A stretch of DNA of 20,713 nt, taken from the NCBI GenBank assembly GCA_937894465.1, contig CALCRE010000087.1, positions 1-20,713 on the forward strand, given 5' to 3'. Each line of letters begins with the position of its first letter. Within the stretch, counting starts at the first letter, position 1. The notes below the pieces were generated by a model that saw only the letters and a list, made by a program, of their open reading frames with translations, ran no database searches and had not been told where the DNA came from. The position numbers and the translations under genes were made by a program. The DNA comes from an uncultured Clostridia bacterium. Its GTDB lineage: Bacteria; Bacillota; Clostridia; JAAYHZ01. Positions 7,040 through 14,748 of the stretch are shown one piece after another.

Positions 7040-7880
7040 AAACGTACAGACGATTATTGGATGCGAATATGAATACCAAGATGCAAACACGGTTGTTTTC
7101 GGGGCACCTTTTGACGGTACAACCTCTTTTCGTCCCGGAGCCCGGTTCGGAAGCAGTGCCATTCGAAATGAATCCGTAGGGATTGAAACCTATTCTCCCT
7201 ATCAGGACAAGGATTTGTGTGACGTTAAGGTGTATGACGGAGGGGATCTTTTATTACCTTTCGGGAACACTGAGAAGGTGTTGAAGATCATTGAAGATTA
7301 TTGCAGGAAATTAATGAGCGATGACAAAATTCCCGTGATGATCGGGGGAGAACACTTGGTGACATTAGGGGCTATAAAACCTCTTATTGATAAATATCCT
7401 GATCTTCATATCATTCATTTGGACGCTCATACCGATTTAAGAGATGAATACTTAGGAGAGAAACTTTCCCACGCATGTGTCATTCGACGATTATGGGACA
7501 TAGTAGGAGATGGACGCATTGTTCAATTCGGTATTCGAAGCGGTGAAAAAGTCGAGTTTGAATTTGCAAAGACACATACTTATTTGCAAAAATTCAATTT
7601 TACCGGATTGGATGAAAAAATCCGTGCATTATCCGGAAAGCCGGTTTATTTGACACTGGATCTTGATATTTTGGATCCTTCCATATTTTGTGGCACCGGG
7701 ACACCGGAAGCTGGTGGAGTAACATTTACACAGTTGTTAGATGCATTGTTAAAGATGAGGGATATTCATCTTGTCGGTGCTGACATCTGCGAACTTGCAC
7801 CGGCTTATGACCACAGCGGTGTATCTACTGCGGTGGCATGCAAAATATTGAGAGAAATTTTATTATTGACAGGAGGATAA
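7026..7880 (+). CDS. speB: Agmatinase (arginase/agmatinase/ureohydrolase family)
   Basis: The 284-residue protein hydrolyses agmatine to putrescine and urea, consistent with the arginine decarboxylase upstream. Dinuclear manganese ligands are all present: His110 (GGEHLVTLG), Asp133, His135 and Asp137 (HLDAHTDLRDEY), and Asp212 and Asp214 (LTLDLDILDPS). EAGGVTF and the late glutamate in ADICELAP also fit the family. GTG at 7026 is preferred because GAGGAG (7013-7018) is 7 nt away; the in-frame ATG at 7032 would be 13 nt away. The gene starts inside speE, so translation is probably coupled. Confidence 0.92.
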   Translation: MKMNKNVQTIIGCEYEYQDANTVVFGAPFDGTTSFRPGARFGSSAIRNESVGIETYSPYQDKDLCDVKVYDGGDLLLPFGNTEKVLKIIEDYCRKLMSDDKIPVMIGGEHLVTLGAIKPLIDKYPDLHIIHLDAHTDLRDEYLGEKLSHACVIRRLWDIVGDGRIVQFGIRSGEKVEFEFAKTHTYLQKFNFTGLDEKIRALSGKPVYLTLDLDILDPSIFCGTGTPEAGGVTFTQLLDALLKMRDIHLVGADICELAPAYDHSGVSTAVACKILREILLLTGG

Positions 7881-7884
7881 TATT

Positions 7885-9084
7885 ATGGGAAAAGCTTTGA
7901 TTATAGGGTGTGGAGGAGTAGCAAACGTTACCATACGGAAATGTTGTCAAAACAGCGATGTGTTTAAAGAGATTATGATCGCCAGCAGGACAAAACGCAA
8001 ATGTGACGAGTTAAAAGCCAAGCTGGACGGTGGTAAAACCATTATTCACACGGCACAAGTGGACGCAGACCAAGTGGATCAGCTGATTGCATTGATTGAA
8101 TCCTTCAAACCTGATTTGGTGATCAACCTTGCCCTTCCGTATCAGGATCTGACCATTATGGACGCATGTCTTGCCACGAAAACCAACTACATGGATACAG
8201 CAAATTACGAACCTCTTGATACTGCTAAGTTTGAATACAAATGGCAATGGGCATATCGAAAAAAATTCGAAGAAGCCGGTATCATGGCATTGCTAGGTTG
8301 CGGATTTGATCCCGGAGTTACCGGTGTGTTTTCCGCATACGCACAAAAGCACTACTTTGACGAAATCCACTATATCGATATTTTAGATGCCAATGCAGGA
8401 GACCATGGTTATCCTTTTGCCACCAATTTTAATCCGGAGATTAACATCCGTGAAGTAACCTCCAAAGGAAGCTATTGGGAGAACGGAGAGTGGGTGGAAA
8501 CCGAACCCATGGAAATCAAACGGATATACAATTTCCCACAAATCGGTGAAAAAGATATGTATCTTTTACATCATGAGGAATTGGAAAGCTTGGCTTTGAA
8601 TATTAAGGGCATCAAGCGGATTCGTTTCTTCATGACTTTCGGGCAAAGCTATTTGACCCATCTCAAGTGCTTGGAAAACGTGGGGATGACCTCCATTGAA
8701 CCCATTGATTATAATGGAATGCAAATCGTACCCTTACAGTTTTTGAAAGCGGTATTGCCGGATCCTGCTTCATTGGGCCCGAGAACAAAGGGAAAGACCA
8801 ATATCGGTTGTATATTCCAAGGTGTGAAGGAAGGAAAGCCAAGAACCTATTATGTATACAATGTGTGTGATCATGAGGAAAGCTACAAGGAAGTGGAAAG
8901 CCAAGCCATTTCCTATACCACCGGTGTACCGGCCATGATCGGTGCCATGCTGATGCTAAAGGGCATATGGAACAAACCCGGAGTGTACAATGTGGAAGAG
9001 TTTGATCCCGATCCTTTTATGGAAGCATTGAACAAATGGGGGCTTCCTTGGATCGAGGACTTTAATCCCACATTGGTAGATTAA
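7885..9084 (+). CDS. Carboxynorspermidine/carboxyspermidine dehydrogenase (saccharopine dehydrogenase family)
   Basis: The 399-residue protein has an N-terminal Rossmann motif (ALIIGCGGVAN, 4-14) and the saccharopine-dehydrogenase-type middle region (NLALPYQDLTIMDACLATK, then LGCGFDPGVTGVFSAYA). It belongs to the enzymes that reductively condense aspartate beta-semialdehyde with a diamine using NADPH. With putrescine the product is carboxyspermidine; with 1,3-diaminopropane it is carboxynorspermidine. No diaminobutyrate transaminase or decarboxylase, the usual source of diaminopropane, is in the operon, so putrescine is the more likely substrate. The next gene encodes the matching decarboxylase. 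AGGAGG is 8 nt before the ATG. Confidence 0.9.
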   Translation: MGKALIIGCGGVANVTIRKCCQNSDVFKEIMIASRTKRKCDELKAKLDGGKTIIHTAQVDADQVDQLIALIESFKPDLVINLALPYQDLTIMDACLATKTNYMDTANYEPLDTAKFEYKWQWAYRKKFEEAGIMALLGCGFDPGVTGVFSAYAQKHYFDEIHYIDILDANAGDHGYPFATNFNPEINIREVTSKGSYWENGEWVETEPMEIKRIYNFPQIGEKDMYLLHHEELESLALNIKGIKRIRFFMTFGQSYLTHLKCLENVGMTSIEPIDYNGMQIVPLQFLKAVLPDPASLGPRTKGKTNIGCIFQGVKEGKPRTYYVYNVCDHEESYKEVESQAISYTTGVPAMIGAMLMLKGIWNKPGVYNVEEFDPDPFMEALNKWGLPWIEDFNPTLVD

Positions 9085-9096
9085 CCGGAGGTCGAT

Positions 9097-10221
9097 ATGC
9101 AATTACCCCAAGGGCTAAAAACACCGGTCTATTTAATGGACGAAAGATTGATCGAAAATAATCTTAAGATATTAAAATCCGTTTCGGATCGAACCGGTTG
9201 CAAGATCTTATTGGCTCAAAAAGCCTTTTCCATGTTCAGTCTATATCCGCTGATCGGTAGGTACCTTGACGGTACTGCCGCAAGCGGCCTTTATGAAGCA
9301 AGATTAGGTCACGAAGAGATGGGCAAGGAAAATCATGTTTTCTCAACGGCGTTCCTTGAAGAGGATTTCGATAAAATTTTGGAGATTTGCGACCATATCA
9401 TTTTCAACTCCATTTCGCAATGGGAAAAATATAAAGGGAAAGCGTTAAAAACCGGTAAAAAATTCGGAATCAGAATCAACCCGCAATTTTCCACCCAAAG
9501 CCACGGCATTTATGATCCCTGCAGCAAAGGCTCCCGCCTAGGGGTCACCGCAGAGCATTTTCACGAGCTTCCCACCGGTATCAGCGGACTGCATTTTCAT
9601 ACCCTGTGTGAGCAAAACAGTGATGATTTGGCATCAACATTACATGCTGTGGAAGAGAAGTTCGGAAAATTTCTATATGATCTTGAATGGGTGAACTTCG
9701 GTGGCGGTCATCATATTACTAGGGATGACTATGATATCGAGCTTCTTGTGAAAAGCATTAACCGTTTCAAGGAAAAATATGGTGTGCAAGTGTATCTTGA
9801 ACCGGGAGAAGCCGTTGCTTTGAATGCAGGTTTTCTGATCAGCACCGTATTGGACATTGTGGAAAATGACATGCACATAGCCGTTTTGGACACATCCGCT
9901 GCATGTCATATGCCGGATGTATTGGAGATGCCTTACCGACCTCGTGTGATCGGCGCTTATGATCCAAATGAAAAGCCGTATACCTATCGTATGGGAGGAC
10001 CGACATGCTTAGCCGGGGACATCATCGGAGATTACTCCTTTGAAGAAGAACTAAAAACAGGGGACAAGGTTGTTTTCTGTGACATGGCTATCTACACCAT
10101 GGTGAAGAACAATACATTCAACGGTATGAAGCTGCCTTCCATCGGGGTCATCGATCTTGAGGGAAGATACAAGCTGATCAAAGAATTCGGATATGAGGAC
10201 TTTAAAGAACGTCTGTCGTAG
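9097..10221 (+). CDS. nspC: Carboxynorspermidine/carboxyspermidine decarboxylase
   Basis: This 374-residue protein belongs to the alanine-racemase-fold PLP decarboxylases. Lys42 in ILLAQKAFSMFS is the expected Schiff-base lysine. LHFHTLCEQ, the glycine-rich WVNFGGGHHI, LEPGEAV and GPTCLAGDIIGDY are typical of NspC and place it apart from diaminopimelate or ornithine decarboxylase. It would remove the carboxyl group from carboxyspermidine (or carboxynorspermidine) to give the triamine. CGGAGG is 5 nt before the ATG and only 12 nt separate it from the dehydrogenase gene. It is the last gene before a strong terminator. Confidence 0.92.
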   Translation: MQLPQGLKTPVYLMDERLIENNLKILKSVSDRTGCKILLAQKAFSMFSLYPLIGRYLDGTAASGLYEARLGHEEMGKENHVFSTAFLEEDFDKILEICDHIIFNSISQWEKYKGKALKTGKKFGIRINPQFSTQSHGIYDPCSKGSRLGVTAEHFHELPTGISGLHFHTLCEQNSDDLASTLHAVEEKFGKFLYDLEWVNFGGGHHITRDDYDIELLVKSINRFKEKYGVQVYLEPGEAVALNAGFLISTVLDIVENDMHIAVLDTSAACHMPDVLEMPYRPRVIGAYDPNEKPYTYRMGGPTCLAGDIIGDYSFEEELKTGDKVVFCDMAIYTMVKNNTFNGMKLPSIGVIDLEGRYKLIKEFGYEDFKERLS

Positions 10222-10254
10222 CAAACAGCATATCCTTTTTCGTTATATTAATAT

Positions 10255-10279
10255 AAAAGCACTGATAACCAGTGCTTTT
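10255..10279 (+). terminator. Terminator of the polyamine operon
   Basis: AAAAGCACTG (10255-10264) and CAGTGCTTTT (10270-10279) form a perfect 10-bp stem with a 5-nt loop. The T-run is in the 3' arm and continues TTTTC, and the 5' arm has a matching A-run, so it could also work on the minus strand. It lies 34 nt after the nspC stop. Confidence 0.8.
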
Positions 10280-10320
10280 CGTCTCTTTGGATACACAAAA
10301 TATTTTTACGAAGAATGGTA

Positions 10321-10349
10321 TTGGAACAGTTTTGGTTCTATGGTACTAT
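10321..10349 (+). promoter_or_regulatory. Promoter of the MATE exporter gene
   Basis: TTGGAA (10321-10326), a 17-bp spacer, then TACTAT (10344-10349) preceded by TGG, an extended -10. It starts 41 nt after the operon terminator and lies 35 nt before the ATG at 10384. Confidence 0.6.
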
Positions 10350-10383
10350 GGTAAAGATTTATTTCCTGTGAAAGAGAGAATAT

Positions 10384-11826
10384 ATGAATACTATTAGTAA
10401 AATTAAGAGTATATTCAGTCCTCGTGACATGTCGGTGGGTACTCCTTGGAAGCGCATTGCAGAATTCGCATTTCCCATGCTGATCGGAAATTTCGCTCAA
10501 CAGTTGTATAACACAGTGGATGCAGTGGTAGTGGGACGGAGCAAGTGGGGCTATACGGCATTGGCTGCGGTAGGAAATGCCGGACCTGTGATGTTTCTTT
10601 TGTTATCCTTGTTTGTAGGAATTTCGATCGGCGCCGGTGTACTTGTCTCTCAATATTACGGTGCTGGAAAAAGTGAGGATCTGGGGATGACCATCGGTAA
10701 TTGTATTACCATAACCGGTATCGTCACTCTTTTTATCATGATTGCCGGACCTTTGCTGACAGGCCCATTACTTAAGGCGGTAGATACCCTTCCGGAAGTA
10801 TATCAGGATAGTCGTGTGTATTTGAATATTTTCTTTTACGGGATTTCCGGTGCTTTATTTTATAACATCTTTGCCGGTATATTGCGAGGTTTAGGGGATT
10901 CTTTTTCAGCCTTGATCATCTTATTTATTTGCTCGGGCTTGAATGTTGTCGGAGACATTTTATTGGTGGACTCCATGGGTGTCGCAGGTGTGGCTTTGGC
11001 AACAGTCATTTCGCAAATCATATCGGCTATATTGTGTTTGCTTCAAATCAACAGACTTAAGAATTTGTTTGTACTGACTAGAAAAAGCTTGGTACCCAAA
11101 AAGAAATATGTATCGGATATTGTACGATTAGGATTGCCTTCCGGGCTAACACAAGCCATCTTTTCTTTTGCCATGCTGGCGGTACAAGCGTTGATCAACA
11201 GCTTTGGAGATGCTATGTTCGTTGCATGTAATGTGATGGTAATGCGGGTGGACGGATATGCCATGTTGCCGAATTTTAGTTTCGGTCAAGCAATGAGTAC
11301 ATACGCCGGTCAAAACGTAGGTGCAAAGAAACTGGAGCGACTATATAGCGGGGCAAAGCAAGGAACATTGATGGCGTTGTTTACATCATTGATTTTGACA
11401 CCGATTGTTCTATTAGGCGGGCCGACTTTAATGGGGCTTTTTACCCCGGGAAACACACAATTGATTGAGATGTCCATGACCATGATGTACCTCATTTCAC
11501 CCGGATATGTGGCAATGAGCATCACCCAATGCTTATCCGGCGTTATGCGTGGAGCGGGAGACACAGTAACACCCATGTGGATCAGTCTTTTTACCTCGAT
11601 TATTATCAGAGTGCCTTTGGCATATGCTTTAGTTGCAATTGCAAGAGGAGCGGGAGCACCTGTTTTGACGCAGCAAAAAATGGTTTTTGTATCCTTGTTG
11701 TCGGCTTGGACCATAGGAATGATCATCAACATTATCGTATACAGAACCGGACATTGGAAAAAGAAACAAGTTAACAAAATCGCAGAAGAATTGGAGCAAG
11801 AAAAAGTCGCTATTGATGCGGAATAG
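10384..11826 (+). CDS. MATE-family multidrug/cation efflux transporter
   Basis: The 480-residue protein has the length and 12-helix pattern of MATE transporters. Clear family signatures are FAFPMLIGNFAQQLYNTVDAVVVGR (in pieces, residues 28-53), ISIGAGVLVSQYYGAGK, and in the second half NFSFGQAMSTYAGQNVGA. The two halves are related, as is usual for the family. Members export cationic or aromatic compounds in exchange for sodium or protons. Proximity to the polyamine operon might hint at polyamine export, but it has its own promoter and MATE proteins are common, so that is only a guess. A short charged tail (EELEQEKVAIDAE) ends the protein. The ribosome binding site is weak (GAGAG). Confidence 0.9.
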   Translation: MNTISKIKSIFSPRDMSVGTPWKRIAEFAFPMLIGNFAQQLYNTVDAVVVGRSKWGYTALAAVGNAGPVMFLLLSLFVGISIGAGVLVSQYYGAGKSEDLGMTIGNCITITGIVTLFIMIAGPLLTGPLLKAVDTLPEVYQDSRVYLNIFFYGISGALFYNIFAGILRGLGDSFSALIILFICSGLNVVGDILLVDSMGVAGVALATVISQIISAILCLLQINRLKNLFVLTRKSLVPKKKYVSDIVRLGLPSGLTQAIFSFAMLAVQALINSFGDAMFVACNVMVMRVDGYAMLPNFSFGQAMSTYAGQNVGAKKLERLYSGAKQGTLMALFTSLILTPIVLLGGPTLMGLFTPGNTQLIEMSMTMMYLISPGYVAMSITQCLSGVMRGAGDTVTPMWISLFTSIIIRVPLAYALVAIARGAGAPVLTQQKMVFVSLLSAWTIGMIINIIVYRTGHWKKKQVNKIAEELEQEKVAIDAE

Positions 11827-11855
11827 CCGGTGAGTGTTCTTGCTATATAATTTCT

Positions 11856-11883
11856 TTAACATATTGGTTGGAAATGATATAAT
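11856..11883 (+). promoter_or_regulatory. Promoter of the HerA-like ATPase gene
   Basis: TTAACA (11856-11861), a 16-bp spacer, then TATAAT (11878-11883) preceded by TGA, a perfect extended -10. It lies 32 nt before the ATG, the same distance as at the creatininase-family gene. Confidence 0.65.
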
Positions 11884-11914
11884 TAAAAAGTAAATAGTTG
11901 TTAGGGGGAGTTAT

Positions 11915-13402
11915 ATGTTTATAGATGAAAAAATTTGGATAGCCAAAGGTGATCAACCCGTATATTTGTTACCGAAGATGGCCAACAGGCACGGTCTGAT
12001 CGCCGGTGCCACCGGTACCGGGAAAACGACAACATTAAAGTCCATTGCCGAATCATTCAGTGATATGGGTGTTCCGGTTTTCCTAACCGACATCAAAGGT
12101 GATTTGGCCGGCTTGTCACAACCGGGAAGTGATAATCCCAAAACCCTTGAAAGACTAAAGATACTTGGCATAGATCAGCATCCTTACAAAGGCTTCCCTG
12201 TTTGTTTTTGGGATATATTCGGTGAGCACGGACACCCCATCCGTACCACTGTCACGGAAATGGGGCCTTTGTTATTATCAAGACTATTGGATTTGAATGA
12301 CACACAATCAGGTATATTAAGTATTGTATTCCGTGTTGCCGATGATCAAGGACTGTTGTTGCTTGATTTCAAGGATCTTAGAGCTATGGTGCAATATGTG
12401 GGGGATCATGCAAAAGAATATACATTGGAATATGGAAACATTACATCTCAAAGTGTAGGTGCCATTCAACGAAGATTGCTGACATTGGAAGATCAAGGAG
12501 GCGCATACTTTTTCGGAGAGCCTGCATTTGATATATATGACTTCTTGAGAACGGAAAGAGGATGCGGTATGATTAACATTCTCCACAGTGTGAGGCTATT
12601 CCAAACGCCGGTGTTGTATTCAACCTTCTTGTTATGGCTGTTATCTGAGCTTTTCGAAACCCTTCCGGAAGTCGGTGACATGGACAAACCCAAACTGGTA
12701 TTTTTCTTTGATGAAGCTCATTTGCTGTTTGACGATGCACCGAAGGTGTTAACGGATAAAATCGAACAAGTAGTTCGACTGGTTCGTTCCAAAGGAGTCG
12801 GTGTGTATTTTATAACACAAAGTCCCTCGGATTTACCCAAGGAAGTTTTAGGACAATTAGGCAACAGAGTACAACATGCTTTAAGAGCATATACACCGGC
12901 GGATCAAAAGCTTGTGAAAGCAGCAGCTCAAACATTTCGTCCTAATCCTAAATTTGATACATTGGATGTTATTACGGAACTTGCAACCGGAGAAGCTCTT
13001 GTTTCTTGTCTGGATGAAGACGGACGTCCCGGAATTGTGGAAAGAGGCTACATTGTCACACCTTTGAGTTTGTTCGGAACCATTGATGATTCGGAACGTA
13101 ACAGAATTATCAACTCCTCCTTGATGAAAGGAAAATATGAACGTGAAATTGATCGGGAGTCCGCTTATGAATTGTTGATTGCTCAAGCAAAAAAGGCCGA
13201 GACCGCTGCTTTGAAGGAACAAGAAGAACTACAAAAGCAGAAGGAACAGGATCAACGTAAAAAAGAGACTGCCAAAAAGTCAACACGTTCAAGCTCCAGA
13301 ATGACGCCATTGGAGCGAATGAGCAATTCTGCCATGAGTTCCATAGGAAGAGAGATCGGAAGGTCTTTGATTAGAGGATTGCTAGGATCCTTGAAACGAT
13401 GA
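11915..13402 (+). CDS. HerA-like ATPase (DUF853 / YjgR family)
   Basis: This 495-residue protein is a HerA/FtsK-superfamily P-loop ATPase. It has Walker A GATGTGKTT (31-39), the TDIKGDLAGLS segment (58-68) typical of DUF853, Walker B LVFFFDEAHLLF (261-272) and a sensor-like YFITQSPSDLP. Residues about 415-470 are rich in Lys, Glu and Gln and likely form a coiled coil, followed by a short basic end. Superfamily members move DNA, often as hexamers, but the role of the stand-alone DUF853 proteins is not established. No partner nuclease (NurA, SIR2, DUF4297) is adjacent, so a defence role is not supported. The ribosome binding site is GGGGGAG. The methyltransferase gene follows 13 nt downstream. 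Confidence 0.88.
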   Translation: MFIDEKIWIAKGDQPVYLLPKMANRHGLIAGATGTGKTTTLKSIAESFSDMGVPVFLTDIKGDLAGLSQPGSDNPKTLERLKILGIDQHPYKGFPVCFWDIFGEHGHPIRTTVTEMGPLLLSRLLDLNDTQSGILSIVFRVADDQGLLLLDFKDLRAMVQYVGDHAKEYTLEYGNITSQSVGAIQRRLLTLEDQGGAYFFGEPAFDIYDFLRTERGCGMINILHSVRLFQTPVLYSTFLLWLLSELFETLPEVGDMDKPKLVFFFDEAHLLFDDAPKVLTDKIEQVVRLVRSKGVGVYFITQSPSDLPKEVLGQLGNRVQHALRAYTPADQKLVKAAAQTFRPNPKFDTLDVITELATGEALVSCLDEDGRPGIVERGYIVTPLSLFGTIDDSERNRIINSSLMKGKYEREIDRESAYELLIAQAKKAETAALKEQEELQKQKEQDQRKKETAKKSTRSSSRMTPLERMSNSAMSSIGREIGRSLIRGLLGSLKR

Positions 13403-13415
13403 GGTTAAATGACCT

Positions 13416-14105
13416 ATGAGTGATTTTAACGATGTAAAGGACAAATTTAACAATCACGCTATGCAATATGACAGTCAGCGGAGGAAATTGATTCCGTGTT
13501 TTGATGATTTCTATTCCGTCCCGGTTTCTCTCATTGATTGCGGGAATGAATCTCCTCGCATCTTGGATATAGGGGCGGGGACGGGTTTGTTAACTTCATT
13601 CATCAAAACAAAGCACCCGAAAGCAAAGTTTACTCTGATTGATATTTCTGATAAGATGCTGGATCAGGCAAGAGAAAGATTCCGAGATGATGTTGATATT
13701 GAATATGTCATTGCGGATTATGTTTCTCATCCTATTGAAGGTTCTTTTGATGTAGTGGTATCTTCGCTTTCGATTCATCACTTAACCGATGAAGAAAAGC
13801 AAGTGTTGTATAAGAAAATTTACGGTTTGTTGAAACCCGGAGGAATCTTCGTCAATGCAGACCAAGTGCTCGGGCATACTCCGGTTATTGATCAACTGTA
13901 TAAAAGCAGTTGGAAAATTCGGATCGAAAACAGCGGTTTGACAAGTGATGAAATTCAAGGGGTTTATGAACGAACCAAGTTAGATAAAATGTCCCGATTG
14001 GATGACCAATTACAATGGTTAAAGGACAGTGGTTTTATGGATGTCGATTGTGTTTATAAATACTTCAACTATGTTGTGTTGTATGCAAGAAAAGAATATG
14101 TTTAA
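13416..14105 (+). CDS. Class I SAM-dependent methyltransferase
   Basis: The 229-residue protein has the class I fold order: motif I RILDIGAGTGLLTSF (48-62), an acidic residue after the second strand (FTLIDISDKMLDQA), then the DVVVSSLSIHHL region (motif IV-like) and LKPGGIFVNADQ. This fits the small-molecule Methyltransf_25/UbiE-like group; the acceptor cannot be predicted. It starts 13 nt after the HerA-like stop, with TGAGG overlapping that stop codon, so co-translation is likely. No separate promoter is evident. Confidence 0.85.
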   Translation: MSDFNDVKDKFNNHAMQYDSQRRKLIPCFDDFYSVPVSLIDCGNESPRILDIGAGTGLLTSFIKTKHPKAKFTLIDISDKMLDQARERFRDDVDIEYVIADYVSHPIEGSFDVVVSSLSIHHLTDEEKQVLYKKIYGLLKPGGIFVNADQVLGHTPVIDQLYKSSWKIRIENSGLTSDEIQGVYERTKLDKMSRLDDQLQWLKDSGFMDVDCVYKYFNYVVLYARKEYV

Positions 14106-14162
14106 AGCATAAATTAAGCATGAAGAACGTTGAAGTATGTGCCGGAGATCGGAGTTTGCTTT

Positions 14163-14663
14163 ATGTATATTCGTCAGGCTCAGGTAGATGATGTTCAAGT
14201 CTTAGGTGAAATTCATGCACTAACATGGAAGCATGCTTATAAAGGAATTGTACCTGACTCGGTATTGGACCAAACCACTGCGGAAAAAAGACAACTATAC
14301 TTCAAAAAGGCGCTAACAGAAAAATGGGAAGAAGACTATCTGATATTCTACCGTGAGCAACCTGCAGGTCTTATATGCATCGGAAAATGTAGAGACCAAG
14401 ATATGAGTTCTGATGTTGGTGAGATATGGGGAATCTATATTCTACCTGCATTCCAAGGGAAAGGAGTCGGGACCTATTCTATAAAATGGGCATTGGAAGA
14501 ATTGAAATCGAGAGGTTATACGAAAGTTACTTTATGGGTACTCGAAGAAAACCTTCATGCAAGAAGATTTTATGAGTACAAGGGATTTCAATACAAAGGT
14601 ATGTTCAAAGAGATACAATTGGGAAAGACGCTAATCGAGCTTCGATATGAAAAGGAAATGTAA
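14163..14663 (+). CDS. GNAT-family N-acetyltransferase
   Basis: The 166-residue protein has a standard GNAT fold. IWGIYILPAFQGKGVGTYSIKWA holds the acetyl-CoA-binding Q-x-x-G-x-G loop, and the C-terminal LWVLEENLHARRFYEYKGFQ is the usual motif B. The target amine is unknown. ATG at 14163 is preferred because GGAG (14151-14154) is 8 nt upstream; the reading frame extends 33 nt further upstream with a TTG, but that extension has no good ribosome binding site. The stop codon lies inside the left arm of an 11-bp hairpin. It may be the last gene of a HerA-methyltransferase-GNAT transcript. Confidence 0.85.
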   Translation: MYIRQAQVDDVQVLGEIHALTWKHAYKGIVPDSVLDQTTAEKRQLYFKKALTEKWEEDYLIFYREQPAGLICIGKCRDQDMSSDVGEIWGIYILPAFQGKGVGTYSIKWALEELKSRGYTKVTLWVLEENLHARRFYEYKGFQYKGMFKEIQLGKTLIELRYEKEM

Positions 14664-14688
14664 TATGGCTAATAAAATAGCCATATTA
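14661..14688 (+). terminator. 11-bp perfect hairpin at the GNAT stop codon
   Basis: TAATATGGCTA (14661-14671) and TAGCCATATTA (14678-14688) are perfect reverse complements with a 6-nt loop. The left arm begins with the TAA stop codon. No T-run follows on the plus strand (it is A-rich), so terminator activity is uncertain; it could instead stabilise the 3' end of the mRNA. Confidence 0.45.
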
Positions 14689-14701
14689 TAAAAAAGTATC
14701 C

Positions 14702-14729
14702 TTGACAATTAGCCAACATGTTGTACAAT
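14702..14729 (+). promoter_or_regulatory. Promoter with overlapping palindromic operator for the Phd-Uma2 gene
   Basis: A perfect TTGACA (14702-14707), a 16-bp spacer, then TACAAT (14724-14729). Two palindromes cover the -10 region: AACATGTT (14715-14722) and TTGTACAA (14721-14728). The second contains TGTACA, the core hexamer reported for YefM-YoeB operators in E. coli. Since the downstream protein begins with a Phd/YefM-like DNA-binding domain, autorepression at this site is a reasonable inference. Confidence 0.65.
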
Positions 14730-14748
14730 ATTATCAGAGGTGATTCAT

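Noticed and set aside
11310..11777. 155-residue minus-strand open frame
   Set aside because: It lies wholly inside the MATE gene, antisense to conserved transporter motifs, and its sequence has no recognisable domain.
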